Shown here one piece after another: positions 12,301-22,420 of a stretch of 64,000 nucleotides of DNA. This stretch comes from Argopecten irradians. Lineage: Eukaryota; Mollusca; Bivalvia; Pectinida; Pectinidae. Positions within the stretch are counted from its first letter, which is position 1, and the number at the start of each line of letters is the position of its first letter. The DNA is taken from the NCBI RefSeq assembly GCF_041381155.1, contig NC_091142.1, positions 8,985,340 through 9,049,339 on the forward strand, in the 5' to 3' direction. Position numbers and translations under genes: made by a program. The notes below the pieces were generated by a model. It saw only the letters and a list, made by a program, of their open reading frames with translations. It was not told the DNA's origin and did not search any database.

Positions 12301-15300
12301 GTTATCAAATGTAAATATAAGAATTGAACGTCTTTCAGTTGGCATTCATAGCCAATATGAATGCCAACTGAAAGACGTTCAATGCTTGAATGAAAGAAAA
12401 ACATGTGTAGTCTCCTTCCTTAAACTAGCTTAGGAATACATTCAAGATCGACTATATTAGATTATAAAAGAAAACTTACGGTCATCTGGATTAATGGGGG
12501 CACCTTCCACAAACGCTGCCAAATACAAAAAAAAGTTTTACAAAATTGTTTTCCCTTTACAAAAAAAAGTTTTACAAAATTGTTTTCCCTTTAACACAAT
12601 TATCTTGCCATCCTTATACAATGAGAAATCAGTAGTAAAAGAAAACAAAAAATTACAAAATCTAATAACATTTTGGTCTAGTATTCAAAAGTCTACGAAT
12701 CTACTAAAATTTAAGTCACCATATTGAATATCAGTCTGAAAACAGTGAAAATTTCGGAGCAGGTGACACCATGGTAAACTAATAACAGGACCCATGTTGC
12801 GGTACCAATAAACGGATAATTACCATTTAAAGGCACGTCTGGATAAATCAGGAGCTCCTCGGGAATTTGGTGTCCAGGAGCAGCCGCTTCCGACATTCCT
12901 GGGAACTTCGGAACTGACATAGGAAAGAAAGGTTACCATGAATCGTATGTCTATACAGACGATCGCTTTAATGCGTACTACCTACGCTTTCACTTTGCAC
13001 TTAACCTTTACACGTCGTGACCAACCAACGGTCAATATTATCGAAATGTAAATAACAGTATCATCCCTGGTAGCTTCGGAACTGACATACAAAAGAAATT
13101 GGTTACTATACAGACGATCATTTCAATACGTGCTACCTACGCTATCTCCATGCACTTAACCTTCACATGTCGATTTTTCAACAGTCAATATATCGAAATG
13201 TAAATATATTCTAATAGTATCATCCCTGGTAGCTTTGGAACTATACAGACGAGGTTAAGTGTGAAGAACAACAGATTGTGTTTTTATAAACAACGGATTG
13301 TGTTTTTATAAACAGCAGATTATGTTTTATAAACAACAATTTGTTTTTTATAAACTACAATTTTTTTTATAAACAACATATTTTGTTTTATAAACAACAG
13401 ATTGTGTTTTATAAATAAAAGATTGTGTTTTTATAAACAACAGTTGTGTTTTATAAACAACATATTTTTAAACAAAAGATTTTTTTATATTATTGTCACT
13501 ATTGCTCCTTTTAACTAACTACGAATGTTTCTATATGAAAATCTATATCAAAGCCCCAATCCATGAAAGAAAGTACACCCTACCAGACTCCTTGCCTGAT
13601 TTGCTTGGTCTCACCCTCTAACCTTAAATCCTTAATCCGCCCCTGTACACACGAACGTTACTTACATCGACTGTTGTCATATCCGGGAGGTCCAGGAGGG
13701 CCCTGCTGAGCATTACCTAAGTAAAAAAACGTTTAGTGTTGACAATTTGAAACAGCAGAGAGGCGAATGTCTTTTGATATCATGGTATTCGAAGGTGCAA
13801 TTTGGTATGCGACATGGCGACATTCAGTCATTCAAATCCGCGTACTTTGAACACCGAGGTGGTGTTTTCTGCCTGAAAATCTCGTGGTGTTTCTGAAGTA
13901 GTTTTTGTTAACTAAATGAAAACAGTAACAGTAAACATTTCCTGTATTTTAGAAGTTTTAGAATCTGCAATAATCTGTCACCGAAACCCAATACTTAGTT
14001 TTGCGTAAAGAATAAACTAGACATCATGGACTTTTCACTCACGATTGGTTCTTGAAGCAGAGTTTCGAAGCCATATTTGCATCGCACACACCTTCGCATT
14101 CCAAAACACGTTCGACCCTGAACAAGAATAGTCATGAAACATATCCGAACTCGCATTGCTCGAAAAGTCTTTTTATTTCGATGTAAGTCTATTATTTCGA
14201 CAGGATATTCAAATCTAAACCTTCGGATTAACAACACATAGTGCATATGAATACATTATGGTTTAATAATTAGATAATTTCTCAGAAACACAAGTGACAA
14301 AGGATGGCAGTTTTATGACTCGTTTCCTATCCGGGTCTCGAACTCGTGATCTAAGGCACCCGATCGCCCAGCCACGACGGTAACATCTACATGTAAATAC
14401 AAATAATCATCCCAACGTGCACTTATGTACATTACAAAAACTTGGAGACATTCCAGCAAATTATTGACGGTGATTAATTACGTCATTGATAAAACGTTCA
14501 TTTTTCACTAAATGTACAAATTCCATTAAGTGTTCTCTATCAATATCGGGACTTAAAAATCATGTTTGTACACGTGATTCATCTTCGAAAATAATAAGTG
14601 TGGTTCCTCGGACCAATTAAGATTTTTCTCATCATCACATAAAATATGGCTCTCGTGACGAATCTCGACTGTCCTCTTAAGCTATCATGTATTTCATAAA
14701 TCATCTCTGACTAAGTAAATGAGTAAATTTTACATTTTTTTCTTTTATATCATAGATATTAGCATACTCAATGGGAATAGACAAGTATTGGCACACAAAA
14801 TGCTTAGATATTGTTTATATAACTCATTTTATCCTTGTCACAAACTATGCTGTTAATTATTTACGTTACCAACAAATAAAATCATGTACACAATTGATAT
14901 ATTATCAAATGTCCACGGTTTTTTTTCGTGATAATGAACTTCAATATGTATACTAACTTTTACCTTTATGACATGGACACATCCATTAACAATTAAATGG
15001 ACAGGTGCGATCTAATCTTTTAAATATACATGTTAATCAACGATATCAACAGATACGTTACTACTATGTACTTGATTATATAAGATGCCACTTCCCCACA
15101 GAGATAAATTCACATCACAGTTTAAAAATTATATAATACTAAGTGTAACAATGTTTGTGGTTTGGTCGACAAGTCACACTGTGTCATTTAAATGATGAGA
15201 GGGGTTAGTGTTGGTCAGTACGATATCGACAGATACGTTATGGAAAAATACCCATATCGACAGAAATTCTCACGCTTGTCATAAAACATTCGAAATTAGA

Positions 15301-18300
15301 GAAGTGAAACCGCTGAAAAGTACATTTTCTTTGATGCATTTTGACGAATTTATGAAACAGAAAAACATAATAACCCTGTCAGATTTCTACAGTCATATAT
15401 TAAGTATGTTGTAACATATACGTTACTGTTTAAAGCAGGATTTTAATGTCCTATACAGTAATATGTGACATGTACTTATGCAGATATAAGTATGGTTTGA
15501 TAATAAGGAAAAATATAGAAACAAAATACTTTGGTACTATTTTTATATGAAACTATTTGAACACACTTATGAATCATACAAACCAATATTCACAAATGAA
15601 CTTTTCATAACTGCAATTGATAAAGACAAGTTGCTTTCGAGACGGACAAATGGTTTGAATGGAAAGAAAAGTCCAAAACCAAAGCAAAAATTCAGTTAGA
15701 GTGTATATTTTGTGGCATTTCTAATGAAAAACCTCAATTTAGTTCATTTCAACAAAGTCACGTATCTGTTATTTACCAAAATATGATGGTTGACTGTAAC
15801 AATTATAACTTTTATATGAGTAAAGATAGGAGCCAGCACTTTTGGATCAAAAAAGTAGAGATATTTGCCAAACAAATGACAATACATAAGAACTTTGTTT
15901 TCAATTTTTATATTTTATGTTTTTATTTCAGAAAACATGCAAATTAGTGGAGAATGAACGAAAAACGAAGTTATTTCCTAATATCATTAAAACAAAATAG
16001 GAAATTTGTGATTTGTTACTATGGATAACACCTGGAGCATATTAATTAGAAACACCTAACAGTCTAATAGATTGGATAGCCACGATTGACTGATTAACAA
16101 TTAATGTCCACACATTTCTTCCAAATAAGAATAAAAATAGTAAAATATTCAAATCTGAATCCCATATACCATTATTTCGCCCAGATAATATTTAACATCG
16201 GAATCCCAATAAATTTGCCTCATATCCAATCATTTCGCCAAGATTTTTTTTTTACATCGGAATCGCAATTAATCTGCCTAATATCCAATTATTTCGCCCA
16301 AATAAATACAATTTTTACACCGCAATCCCAATTAATCTGCATGATAAAAAATATGCTATTGATCCGCCTAGTTACTATGTTTTGCATATATGACTGGCGG
16401 AACATCCATTTAAGATCTAGCCTAACCAAATACAGAATATTGCCGATATTGCGGATTGTGAAAGAAAATTTGAATGCTTGAGACACGCAGACTGGCATTC
16501 GGATTTTTAGATCTCGAATATCGACAGATAAACGTTTCTACTAAATATTTTCCTACTGTTTTATTATAGAAAACGAAGGATGCCGCAACCACTTGACCGT
16601 GTGCCCATACAAAAATATGCATGACGGTAGCAATTGAACGACAGCAACAATATAAAACAGATTAGGTCGAGACTGAGGATGATCTAAAATATTTATATAT
16701 TAATGGGACCAGTCTCTGGAGCTTGTACCAAATGGACAGTCTAAATACTAAGATAATTACTATGCTATAACGGGCCCCATCAGACATGAAGAGACATCAG
16801 GAAAGCATCTTCTAAGGGATATTTATGCGAGAGACGCCAGTGAATATCTGACCCACGCGAAAGTTCTGCACGAAATGACTGATGCAGTCGATTGTCTTGC
16901 TAGTTTAAATGAATGGTCGGTATTTTATTATCCAACATCATACAAAGCTCTTACGAATATTCTTCTCAAACGAGAAATCAGCACGAAGCAAGCGACCGAA
17001 AGCATTCTTCTAAAAAAAAAATGAAAAAAAATATATAAAAAAATGAAAGAGCTATCGCAACTTATCCAGAATTATTTGAAAGGGGTTTGGAAATTGTATT
17101 GACAGAAAATGATGAAAACTTCGGAAGCTCGGTCCCAGCCAAGGTTTTTAAAATTTATCGTTTACGTCAGTCGATTTATTTACGTTTGGCATCACATTAC
17201 ATTTTTTAAAACACGTGAACGATTTTCAAGCTCATTCATATACACAATACGGTGGCATATATCTGTCATCACATAGCGAGGTAATAAGTCGACTTAGCGA
17301 GGTTATAAGTCGACTTAGCGAGGTTATAAGTCGACTTAGCGAGATAATAAGTCGACCTAACGAGGTAATAGTTGACTTAGCGAAATAATAATCGACATAA
17401 CAAGATTTTTTTAATCAAAACATTTCTCTCTCCCCTTTTCTCCGTTTAGTTTCCCCTGAACTTTTTTGATGTACGGATCAAACACAGAACTAAAAATCTT
17501 TAATACTTGATGTAAAGACCCAGGCTTTGCAGTAGTATAGAGAAAATATACAACAAAAGTGGAACGTGCACTTAATAGTGAAGTCGCTGCGTACAAACAT
17601 TTTGATCTACATTTTATAACGTATATGTAATGCGTAAAGTACTTGACCGCAGACCGCAGACTTCGACCTAGTTATAAACCGGTGGGTTAAAAACGAATGT
17701 TTATACATTCTCTACTACGTGTTCTGACAATAAGTTTAAATTGAGGGTGAAATGCAGAAAATTTTGCCGACATCTGCAGGTAGAATAAAAATTCCGTTTG
17801 GTTTTTAACTAATGTCTATCAACTCTTGTCTAGTTCGTAGTGTTATATTGCTAGAACATACTGCCAAGAACATATTCCGTCTTTGTATATTATAGAGTTA
17901 TCTGCCCTTGTGGGTAGGTATTATTTGTGCCGTCATGTGTTTGTGAGTGTAATGGCATATTTTTTATGAAAAAAAGACGTGAATTTCGCTCACAAAATAA
18001 TGACATCACAATGGAGGCCTACCTGCAAGGAAGGTAACTCTGTAATACGCAAAGACTGAATACAGATAACAGGGGAACCAAACGTTCCTGAGTGTTGAGC
18101 GCGAAATAACATTGCAATGGCTGGGCTAGTGAATCAGAATACAGAGGATTATTTTACAGGAATGAATATTCTCCCTTGACCCCACCTCACTTTTGACTTT
18201 TTGTTGAGCGCTCGCCTCTGTGAGGGAGGTTTGAGTTCTGTCCCCTAGCCAAGACACACCATAATCTATAAATGTGGTAGTTTCTGCTCCTGCTTAGCGC

Positions 18301-21300
18301 TCAGCACTAAGCAGAGTGGGACGACTGGTTCGCCCGTTGTCAGTATAATGTGACCGGGTGGGGTGTGCTGCTTGGTATCTTCGGCGGCATGCTTCAGTGA
18401 TATAGTACTTGTAAAAGGGCAACAGTTTCACTATACAAGACACAACACGAATATACCACAGTCTCCCAAAACACACACCGGCACTTCATACACGCTACAC
18501 ACTACATACATGGGAGGCCGTCCGCACATGACCCTGGCTGTTAATAGGACGTTAATTTAATCAAACAAACGAATAAAGATTAACTTAACACGCCAGTCGT
18601 TTTCAAGATGGACAAAGTATTTTTATGTTAATGATAAAAGGGCTGTAACCGATACAATATATATCCCGATATCATGAATTATGAATAAAGGTATATGGTT
18701 TGAACAATGCTTTTAATTGTGGGCATTTGATACCGACACATTCAATGTTAGCTACAATTGAAATCAAAGTAACTTCGGGAAATGTGAATTGTGTATAAAG
18801 CCTTATCTTTATTTAGATTAGATCATGACGGAACATCTTCGCGAAGCGTGAACTGAATTAGAAGTAATGGGGTCTTGCACTGGTTTGTATTCATACACCA
18901 TTGCGTTTACGCTAATTTATATGCAATATTGACAATAGAGGGGCGAATAAAATATAACTCGATGATGGTAAGGCATCACGATAGATTTTCTCCGCACGAA
19001 TTAAAAGAACCGAAACTGTTCTTTAATTGACAATGTGTGTTTGAGTGCGGTATTATATTTCTAAGTTACGAGAATTTGAAAGTATGACCAATATTCATTG
19101 TTTCAAACGCAGGAAAGTGTTACAATTACCGCAGGAATACGAGTGACGATAACTAGAACTATTCAATTAAAGTATTCTCGCTAATTATATAAGTTATGCG
19201 AGAATGAATAGCAATAAATCTTCTGCGTCTGGTTTTTTCTAATGCAGGGTCATCAACGAGATTCGATGTTTCACAAATTCGCTCCGTTACATTCCGAAAT
19301 TTACACCACACATACTTTGGGAGACCAATCTAATTAAAATTAGACTTGTAATTCTGCTCCACTACGATACTCTACGTTACGCATGTATCGGAGCTGCGTA
19401 ACGTATAGAGTATCGTACAAGTCTAATTTTAATTAGATTGTGTCGTAGACGTATTAAACATAGTGTGTGCCAAAGTTTATCAACATTTTGAGAATTTTAA
19501 GACATTTAACATCTTTTTTATCAATAATACTAAAGTATATAAGGAAATCAATATTAAACCTGTTTAAAATAACAACTTTTTCGTGTTTTACATTTGCAAC
19601 AACAAATAATAACTAAAACTAAATTTTGGCAGAATTGCCAAAACCAAATGATGCATAACCATTGTGATTACACAATTTCCAATAACTAAAACAGGTCTAC
19701 AGCCTCATTTCACAGGATGCACCTATCAGTATAAATAATTACAGTGACTTTTAGACACATTCCACCTAGACCCATACTAAATATCAAAAGCAATGAGTTA
19801 CATTTCGTGTAAGGTTTGCATTGTCACTAATGTTTACGTTTTGAATAGCTTCACTCAATCAAAAGGAGTATGAAGCAAACCCCACGGACCGAATTTTTAG
19901 ACTAGTTATCGTATATGTATTTGCACAAAGGAATGGTGACCTTAAATATACTCACCGACAGCAATTAACGTCTGAAAAATAATAATGTAAGTAAAAAATT
20001 TAAATGAAACAAGAAAATCAATTACTAGTTTGTATAGAAATATAGCAATAAATGGAAATAGGTCATAGTTACTCATAAACATTACATTGCTAACCAGCAA
20101 TCATTAATTGCGAACTGTCATATAATTAAATTACCGCTGCATAGAAGATTAAAGTACAGGAGTTTGACGTTCTGTCAATAATATATAGTATACATATATA
20201 AAAAATACTCCTATATACTATATAAAAACGTGTTTTTATATATTATATAGGGGTATTTTTTTTATATATTTGTACTATATATTATTGACAGAACGTCAAA
20301 CTCCTATGATTAAAGGTATATGTGCCATGATTTTCGCACTCACGAATCAAGAAGAGGTTTTAATATGCTATTCACCATAAATGTTACCAACATTTTAAGA
20401 ATTACAATACTTACAATGCATAGGTTTTAACTAAACAAACACAAATAAGAGCTAAAAATGATTTTTTTTGCGGTACTACCAAAAATCATTATATAACATC
20501 TACAGTGCAGTGAAATGAAATGAGTACATATGGTCAGACAATGAAGCCAGGTTGCGGTCTACAATTCTATTTCCATTTTTACAGTCTTATTAGTAATTGT
20601 AAAGTGATTTCTGCAGGTATGTTTACAACTAAACATACATAAAGCATACAAAGTAAGATTTTACAGTGTATATATTCAGTGTTGTAAATAAGATTTATAA
20701 GGTATGATTTTTACAGCTTAATTCATCATTATGGTTTTAAATAGATTACTGAAGAAAGCTAACGTGTGAAAATTTCTCCCAGTTAAAGCACATATAACTT
20801 TAATGTTATTAATATGCTCAATGTAAGATCAGCTCTTTGCAGTATTTGCACTGGCAGTTAACCTATGACAATCAATGCTTATACCAAAGACGTCCCCATA
20901 CAAAACATTGAATATTTGGGACAGAGTTTGTTTTCCAATCACAAATATCTAAGGTTTTGTTATACATATATTAGGAAAAGAATAAAATGTTTAAAATAAA
21001 GGGAGAGTTCAAAAGATCTTGCTTTGAAACGTATTTGCAAACATATAATTTCTATAAAAATGTTACGCATTTAAGCTTACAGAGAAATATGTTTGCTGTG
21101 TTTGTTATTTTGATTTTGTTTGGTTATGATTTGGACGTTAGTTGGGCTTTTTGGTCAGTATTGCTAATATAGTATTGACAGTTGATAGGGTCGGTGATAG
21201 CTGTATTATGTATCTAATCTGGGCCCAGTTTCACGAACATTGTTGACCTTAAAGGAATTCCTTAACATAAATGTCCCCATAGAAAAGCATTTCAAAAGTT

Positions 21301-22300
21301 GGACAAAATCTTAAATTAAGGAGCGTCCTTTAAAATTTATGATTTCCTATTGATAATTTTAAGTTAAGGGATTCCTTAAACTAAGGAATAATCGTGAAAC
21401 TGGGCCCAGATAAAAATCTAGGCCATTATTCATTATGACAAAATTCAACATGGAAACGTTCGGATGATCTTAAAATATCTGTCAGAATCATTATTTATCA
21501 ATTATTTTACTGAAAGAACATACAAAAATATGTAGTTTTATTTATTACACCATGCTGTGACAAAATGTTTTTTTCAGCAACTTTTTTTCGCGGGAGATCC
21601 AATTTCGCGATCCAATAAAATTTGCGAAAGTACATGATCGTCTCCGCGAATTACGATTTAATTATTTTTATTTCATTGATTATTTTTTTATCTGCGAATT
21701 TTAATCTTCGCGAACTTGTTTTGAAATGAAAATCGCGAAATTTAATAGCCACAAAAGAAAGTTGGTTTACAGTAATCATAACATGACCCCGAATGAGATG
21801 TTGTCCGATCCTCTATGAATCAAATGCTGCAAGTTTCACGTCTGCGCAGAAGACAGGCAATGACATTTTCCTTCCAGACCTAATAGCAATAGCATTTTCT
21901 ATATTTTTGTAATAGAGACTTAGGTGCAATTGAGTGTTAATCAGCTTTCTTTCGCAGCTATTGGATATGTCGCGATTTCCCTTTCAAAACATGTTTGCGA
22001 AGATAAACATTGTCGGCTTTAAAAACTGAATGGAAATTCCTATTAATATAAGTGATATTACTTGGATCTCGAAATGCCCGGGAGATAAAGTTGACAGTAT
22101 CATCCCGCAACGTAAATATGACTTTTAAAACGTTATTATTATAATTAGCAAAGAGGACTCGATATCAGTAACTTAAAACATTATTCAATCTGGACAAAAC
22201 ACCACACAGAAAATATGGAACAAATAATTAGTCCGACACAACAATGTAAAAATAGCCTACTCACCACCACTACAGCTAAACACCCAAAGTTCAGCAACAT
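9342..22300 (-). CDS. Secreted 134-aa Gly/Pro-containing protein, eight exons, unrecognised
   Basis: Coding exons, 5' to 3': 22265-22300, 19956-19971, 13666-13716, 12824-12913, 12480-12515, 11324-11362, 10394-10426, 9342-9445. Every junction has GT/AG ends and compatible phase, and the sum is 405 nt ending in TAA. The first intron is phase 0 and the second to seventh are phase 1, so exons 3-7 (51, 90, 36, 39, 33 nt) are symmetric. Residues 1-20 form a signal peptide (MLLNFGCLAVVVTLIAVGNA, likely cleaved before Gln21), so the product is probably secreted. A short collagen-like run, GPPGPPG, sits at 23-29; further Gly-Pro pairs lie at 84-85 and 95-96. A dibasic RR at 104-105 precedes FFPGREIPREY, and the tail is acidic (DVVDAVDDLEP). 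The mature chain has no cysteine and no transmembrane segment. I do not recognise the family; a shell-matrix, adhesive or peptide-precursor role is a guess. The phase chain makes the model strong, but extra symmetric exons could have been missed. Confidence 0.75.
9560..9755. mobile_element. Palindromic MITE, GGGCCCAGTTTCATGAAC family, copy 1
   Basis: The ends are inverted copies (GGGCCCAGTTTCATGAACAT at left, its complement at right), with further pairing of GGAATTCCTTAA words inside. It lies in or beyond the 3' end of the secreted-protein gene. Two other copies are at 11644-11791 and 21221-21408. Confidence 0.85.
10600..11005. repeat. Local direct duplication, about 220-bp unit
   Basis: A block holding TAATTATGTATTCGTGCG, a CATACCCTTTTATA word and GAATTTGCGTTTCAAAGAC is repeated: 10650-10790 matches 10867-10995. 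It lies in the intron upstream of exon 7 of the secreted-protein gene. Confidence 0.7.
10975..11290. repeat. About 32-bp tandem repeat (AGAACTACCACTAAAATAAG)
   Basis: About nine copies of a unit containing AAAATAGAACTACCACTAAA and AGTAAGCGAT. On the minus strand it begins about 35 bases after the splice donor of exon 6 (11324-11362). Confidence 0.85.
11644..11791. mobile_element. Palindromic MITE, GGGCCCAGTTTCATGAAC family, copy 2
   Basis: Same inverted ends as the copy at 9560 (GGGCCCAGTTTCATGAACAT and TTCATGAAACTGGGCC). It is shorter, with a diverged centre, and sits in an intron. Confidence 0.85.
12323..12383. repeat. Perfect 28-bp hairpin
   Basis: ATTGAACGTCTTTCAGTTGG and on to ATTCATA is followed by the five-base loop GCCAA and then the exact reverse complement. 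It lies about 100 bp downstream, in intron 5, of the 36-nt exon 5 (minus strand). No flanking duplication is evident. Confidence 0.85.
13061..13267 (-). repeat. Tandem partial duplication of exon 4's 3' splice site
   Basis: The segment from the first 20 bases of exon 4 through its acceptor and about 145 bp of upstream intron (about 12895-13060) is repeated at 13061-13222 and, shortened, at 13223-13267. The copy at 13061 keeps the acceptor (GTATGTCAG on the minus strand) and an exon start resembling TTCCGAAG. The copies lack the rest of the exon. Confidence 0.7.
13268..13490. repeat. About 22-bp tandem repeat (ATAAACAACAGATTGTGTTT)
   Basis: Roughly ten imperfect copies of TTTTATAAACAACAGATTGT with variable T-runs, ending before exon 3 of the secreted-protein gene. 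Confidence 0.85.
14328..14392 (-). mobile_element. tRNA-derived SINE head fragment
   Basis: On the minus strand a box A-like TGGCTGGGCGATCGG is followed by a box B-like GAGTTCGAGACCC, with tRNA-like spacing. No cloverleaf of a functional tRNA can be closed and no poly-A tail follows clearly, so I read it as a SINE fragment. Confidence 0.5.
14400..16125. other. Intron 2 of the secreted-protein gene; nothing coding seen
   Basis: Very AT-rich sequence. Open frames (14771-14956, 15208-15414) lack splice context and any recognisable domain. Confidence 0.4.
16130..16350. repeat. About 70-bp tandem repeat, three copies
   Basis: Blocks with ATTTCGCCCAGA, ACATCGGAATCCCAAT and TCTGCCTAATATCC recur three times. 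The plus-strand open frame at 16104-16481 follows from this repeat and is not taken as a gene. Confidence 0.7.
17275..17402. repeat. 21-bp tandem repeat with a TAAGTCGACTTA palindrome
   Basis: About six copies of TTATAAGTCGACTTAGCGAGG, the first four nearly identical. Each unit holds the 12-bp palindrome TAAGTCGACTTA. Confidence 0.85.
17879..18056. mobile_element. MITE, GTCTTTGCATATTACAGAG family, copy 1
   Basis: The ends are inverted: GTCTTTGTATATTATAGAGT at left and the complement of GTCTTTGCGTATTACAGAGT at right. Other copies are at 25679-25846 and 59442-59586. Confidence 0.75.
18205..18570 (+). mobile_element. tRNA-derived SINE, copy 1
   Basis: A tRNA-like head (GAGCGCTCGCCTCTGTGAGG then TTTGAGTTCTGTCCCC, box B-like) is followed by a body with GGTTCGCCCGTTGTCAG and a tail ending TGTTAATAGGACGTTAA. 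The body recurs at 33826-33990 and, inverted, at 59929-60200. The open frames at 18294-18560 fall inside it. Confidence 0.65.
19326..19440. mobile_element. Palindromic MITE-like hairpin
   Basis: CAATCTAATTAAAATTAGAC plus TTG at the left is exactly mirrored at the right end, and an inner arm pair (TACGATACTCTACGTTACGC with its near complement) continues the stem. It lies in intron 2. Confidence 0.8.
19956..19971 (-). CDS. 16-nt coding microexon of the secreted-protein gene
   Basis: The exon is ACGTTAATTGCTGTCG, preceded by the acceptor ATTATTTTTCAG and followed by the donor GTGAGTAT. It enters in phase 0 and leaves in phase 1, adding TLIAV and the first base of Gly18. That completes the hydrophobic core of the signal peptide between exon 1 (MLLNFGCLAVVV) and exon 3 (NAQQGPPG). 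Skipping it would shift the frame. The call rests on splice signals and on the sense of the joined peptide. Confidence 0.65.
20155..20308. mobile_element. Palindromic MITE with 7-bp target duplication, copy 1
   Basis: Near-perfect inverted arms (ACAGGAGTTTGACGTTCTGT and complement) enclose AT-rich sequence. It is flanked by the direct repeat ATTAAAG (20148-20154 and 20309-20315). A second copy is at 32408-32554. Confidence 0.9.
21221..21408. mobile_element. Palindromic MITE, GGGCCCAGTTTCATGAAC family, copy 3
   Basis: Starts GGGCCCAGTTTCACGAAC and ends TCGTGAAACTGGGCCC, with GGAATTCCTTAA pairing inside. It lies in intron 1 of the secreted-protein gene. Confidence 0.85.
21583..21777 (+). repeat. 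Dispersed CGCGAA-rich repeat, copy 2
   Basis: Same order of words as 3652-3856 (CGCGATCCAA, TCCGCGAATTA, TTGTTTTGAAA, CGCGAAATTTAATA, GTTGGTTTACAGTAAT). Confidence 0.6.
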
Positions 22301-22420
22301 TTTAGACGCTGTCCCGTTGATTCGCGTTGCACACTTTTATCCGCCAAATCCCAACAACAACTGCCAGAATGTTCCACTATTATACAACTAAGCTGGCTAT
22401 TTAACCTTTTCCGATGAAAG
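22301..22420 (-). promoter_or_regulatory. Probable 5' UTR and promoter of the secreted-protein gene
   Basis: The 120 bp upstream of the ATG at 22300 hold a TTAAATA word near 22392-22399 and a GGATAAAAG word near 22335-22343. Either could serve as a TATA-like element. No transcript data, so the start site is unplaced. Confidence 0.25.

Noticed and set aside
14040-14110. Possible extra exon of the secreted-protein gene ending before GTGAGTG at about 14040
   Set aside because: A donor is present, but no acceptor with a pyrimidine tract fits and the phase chain is complete without it.
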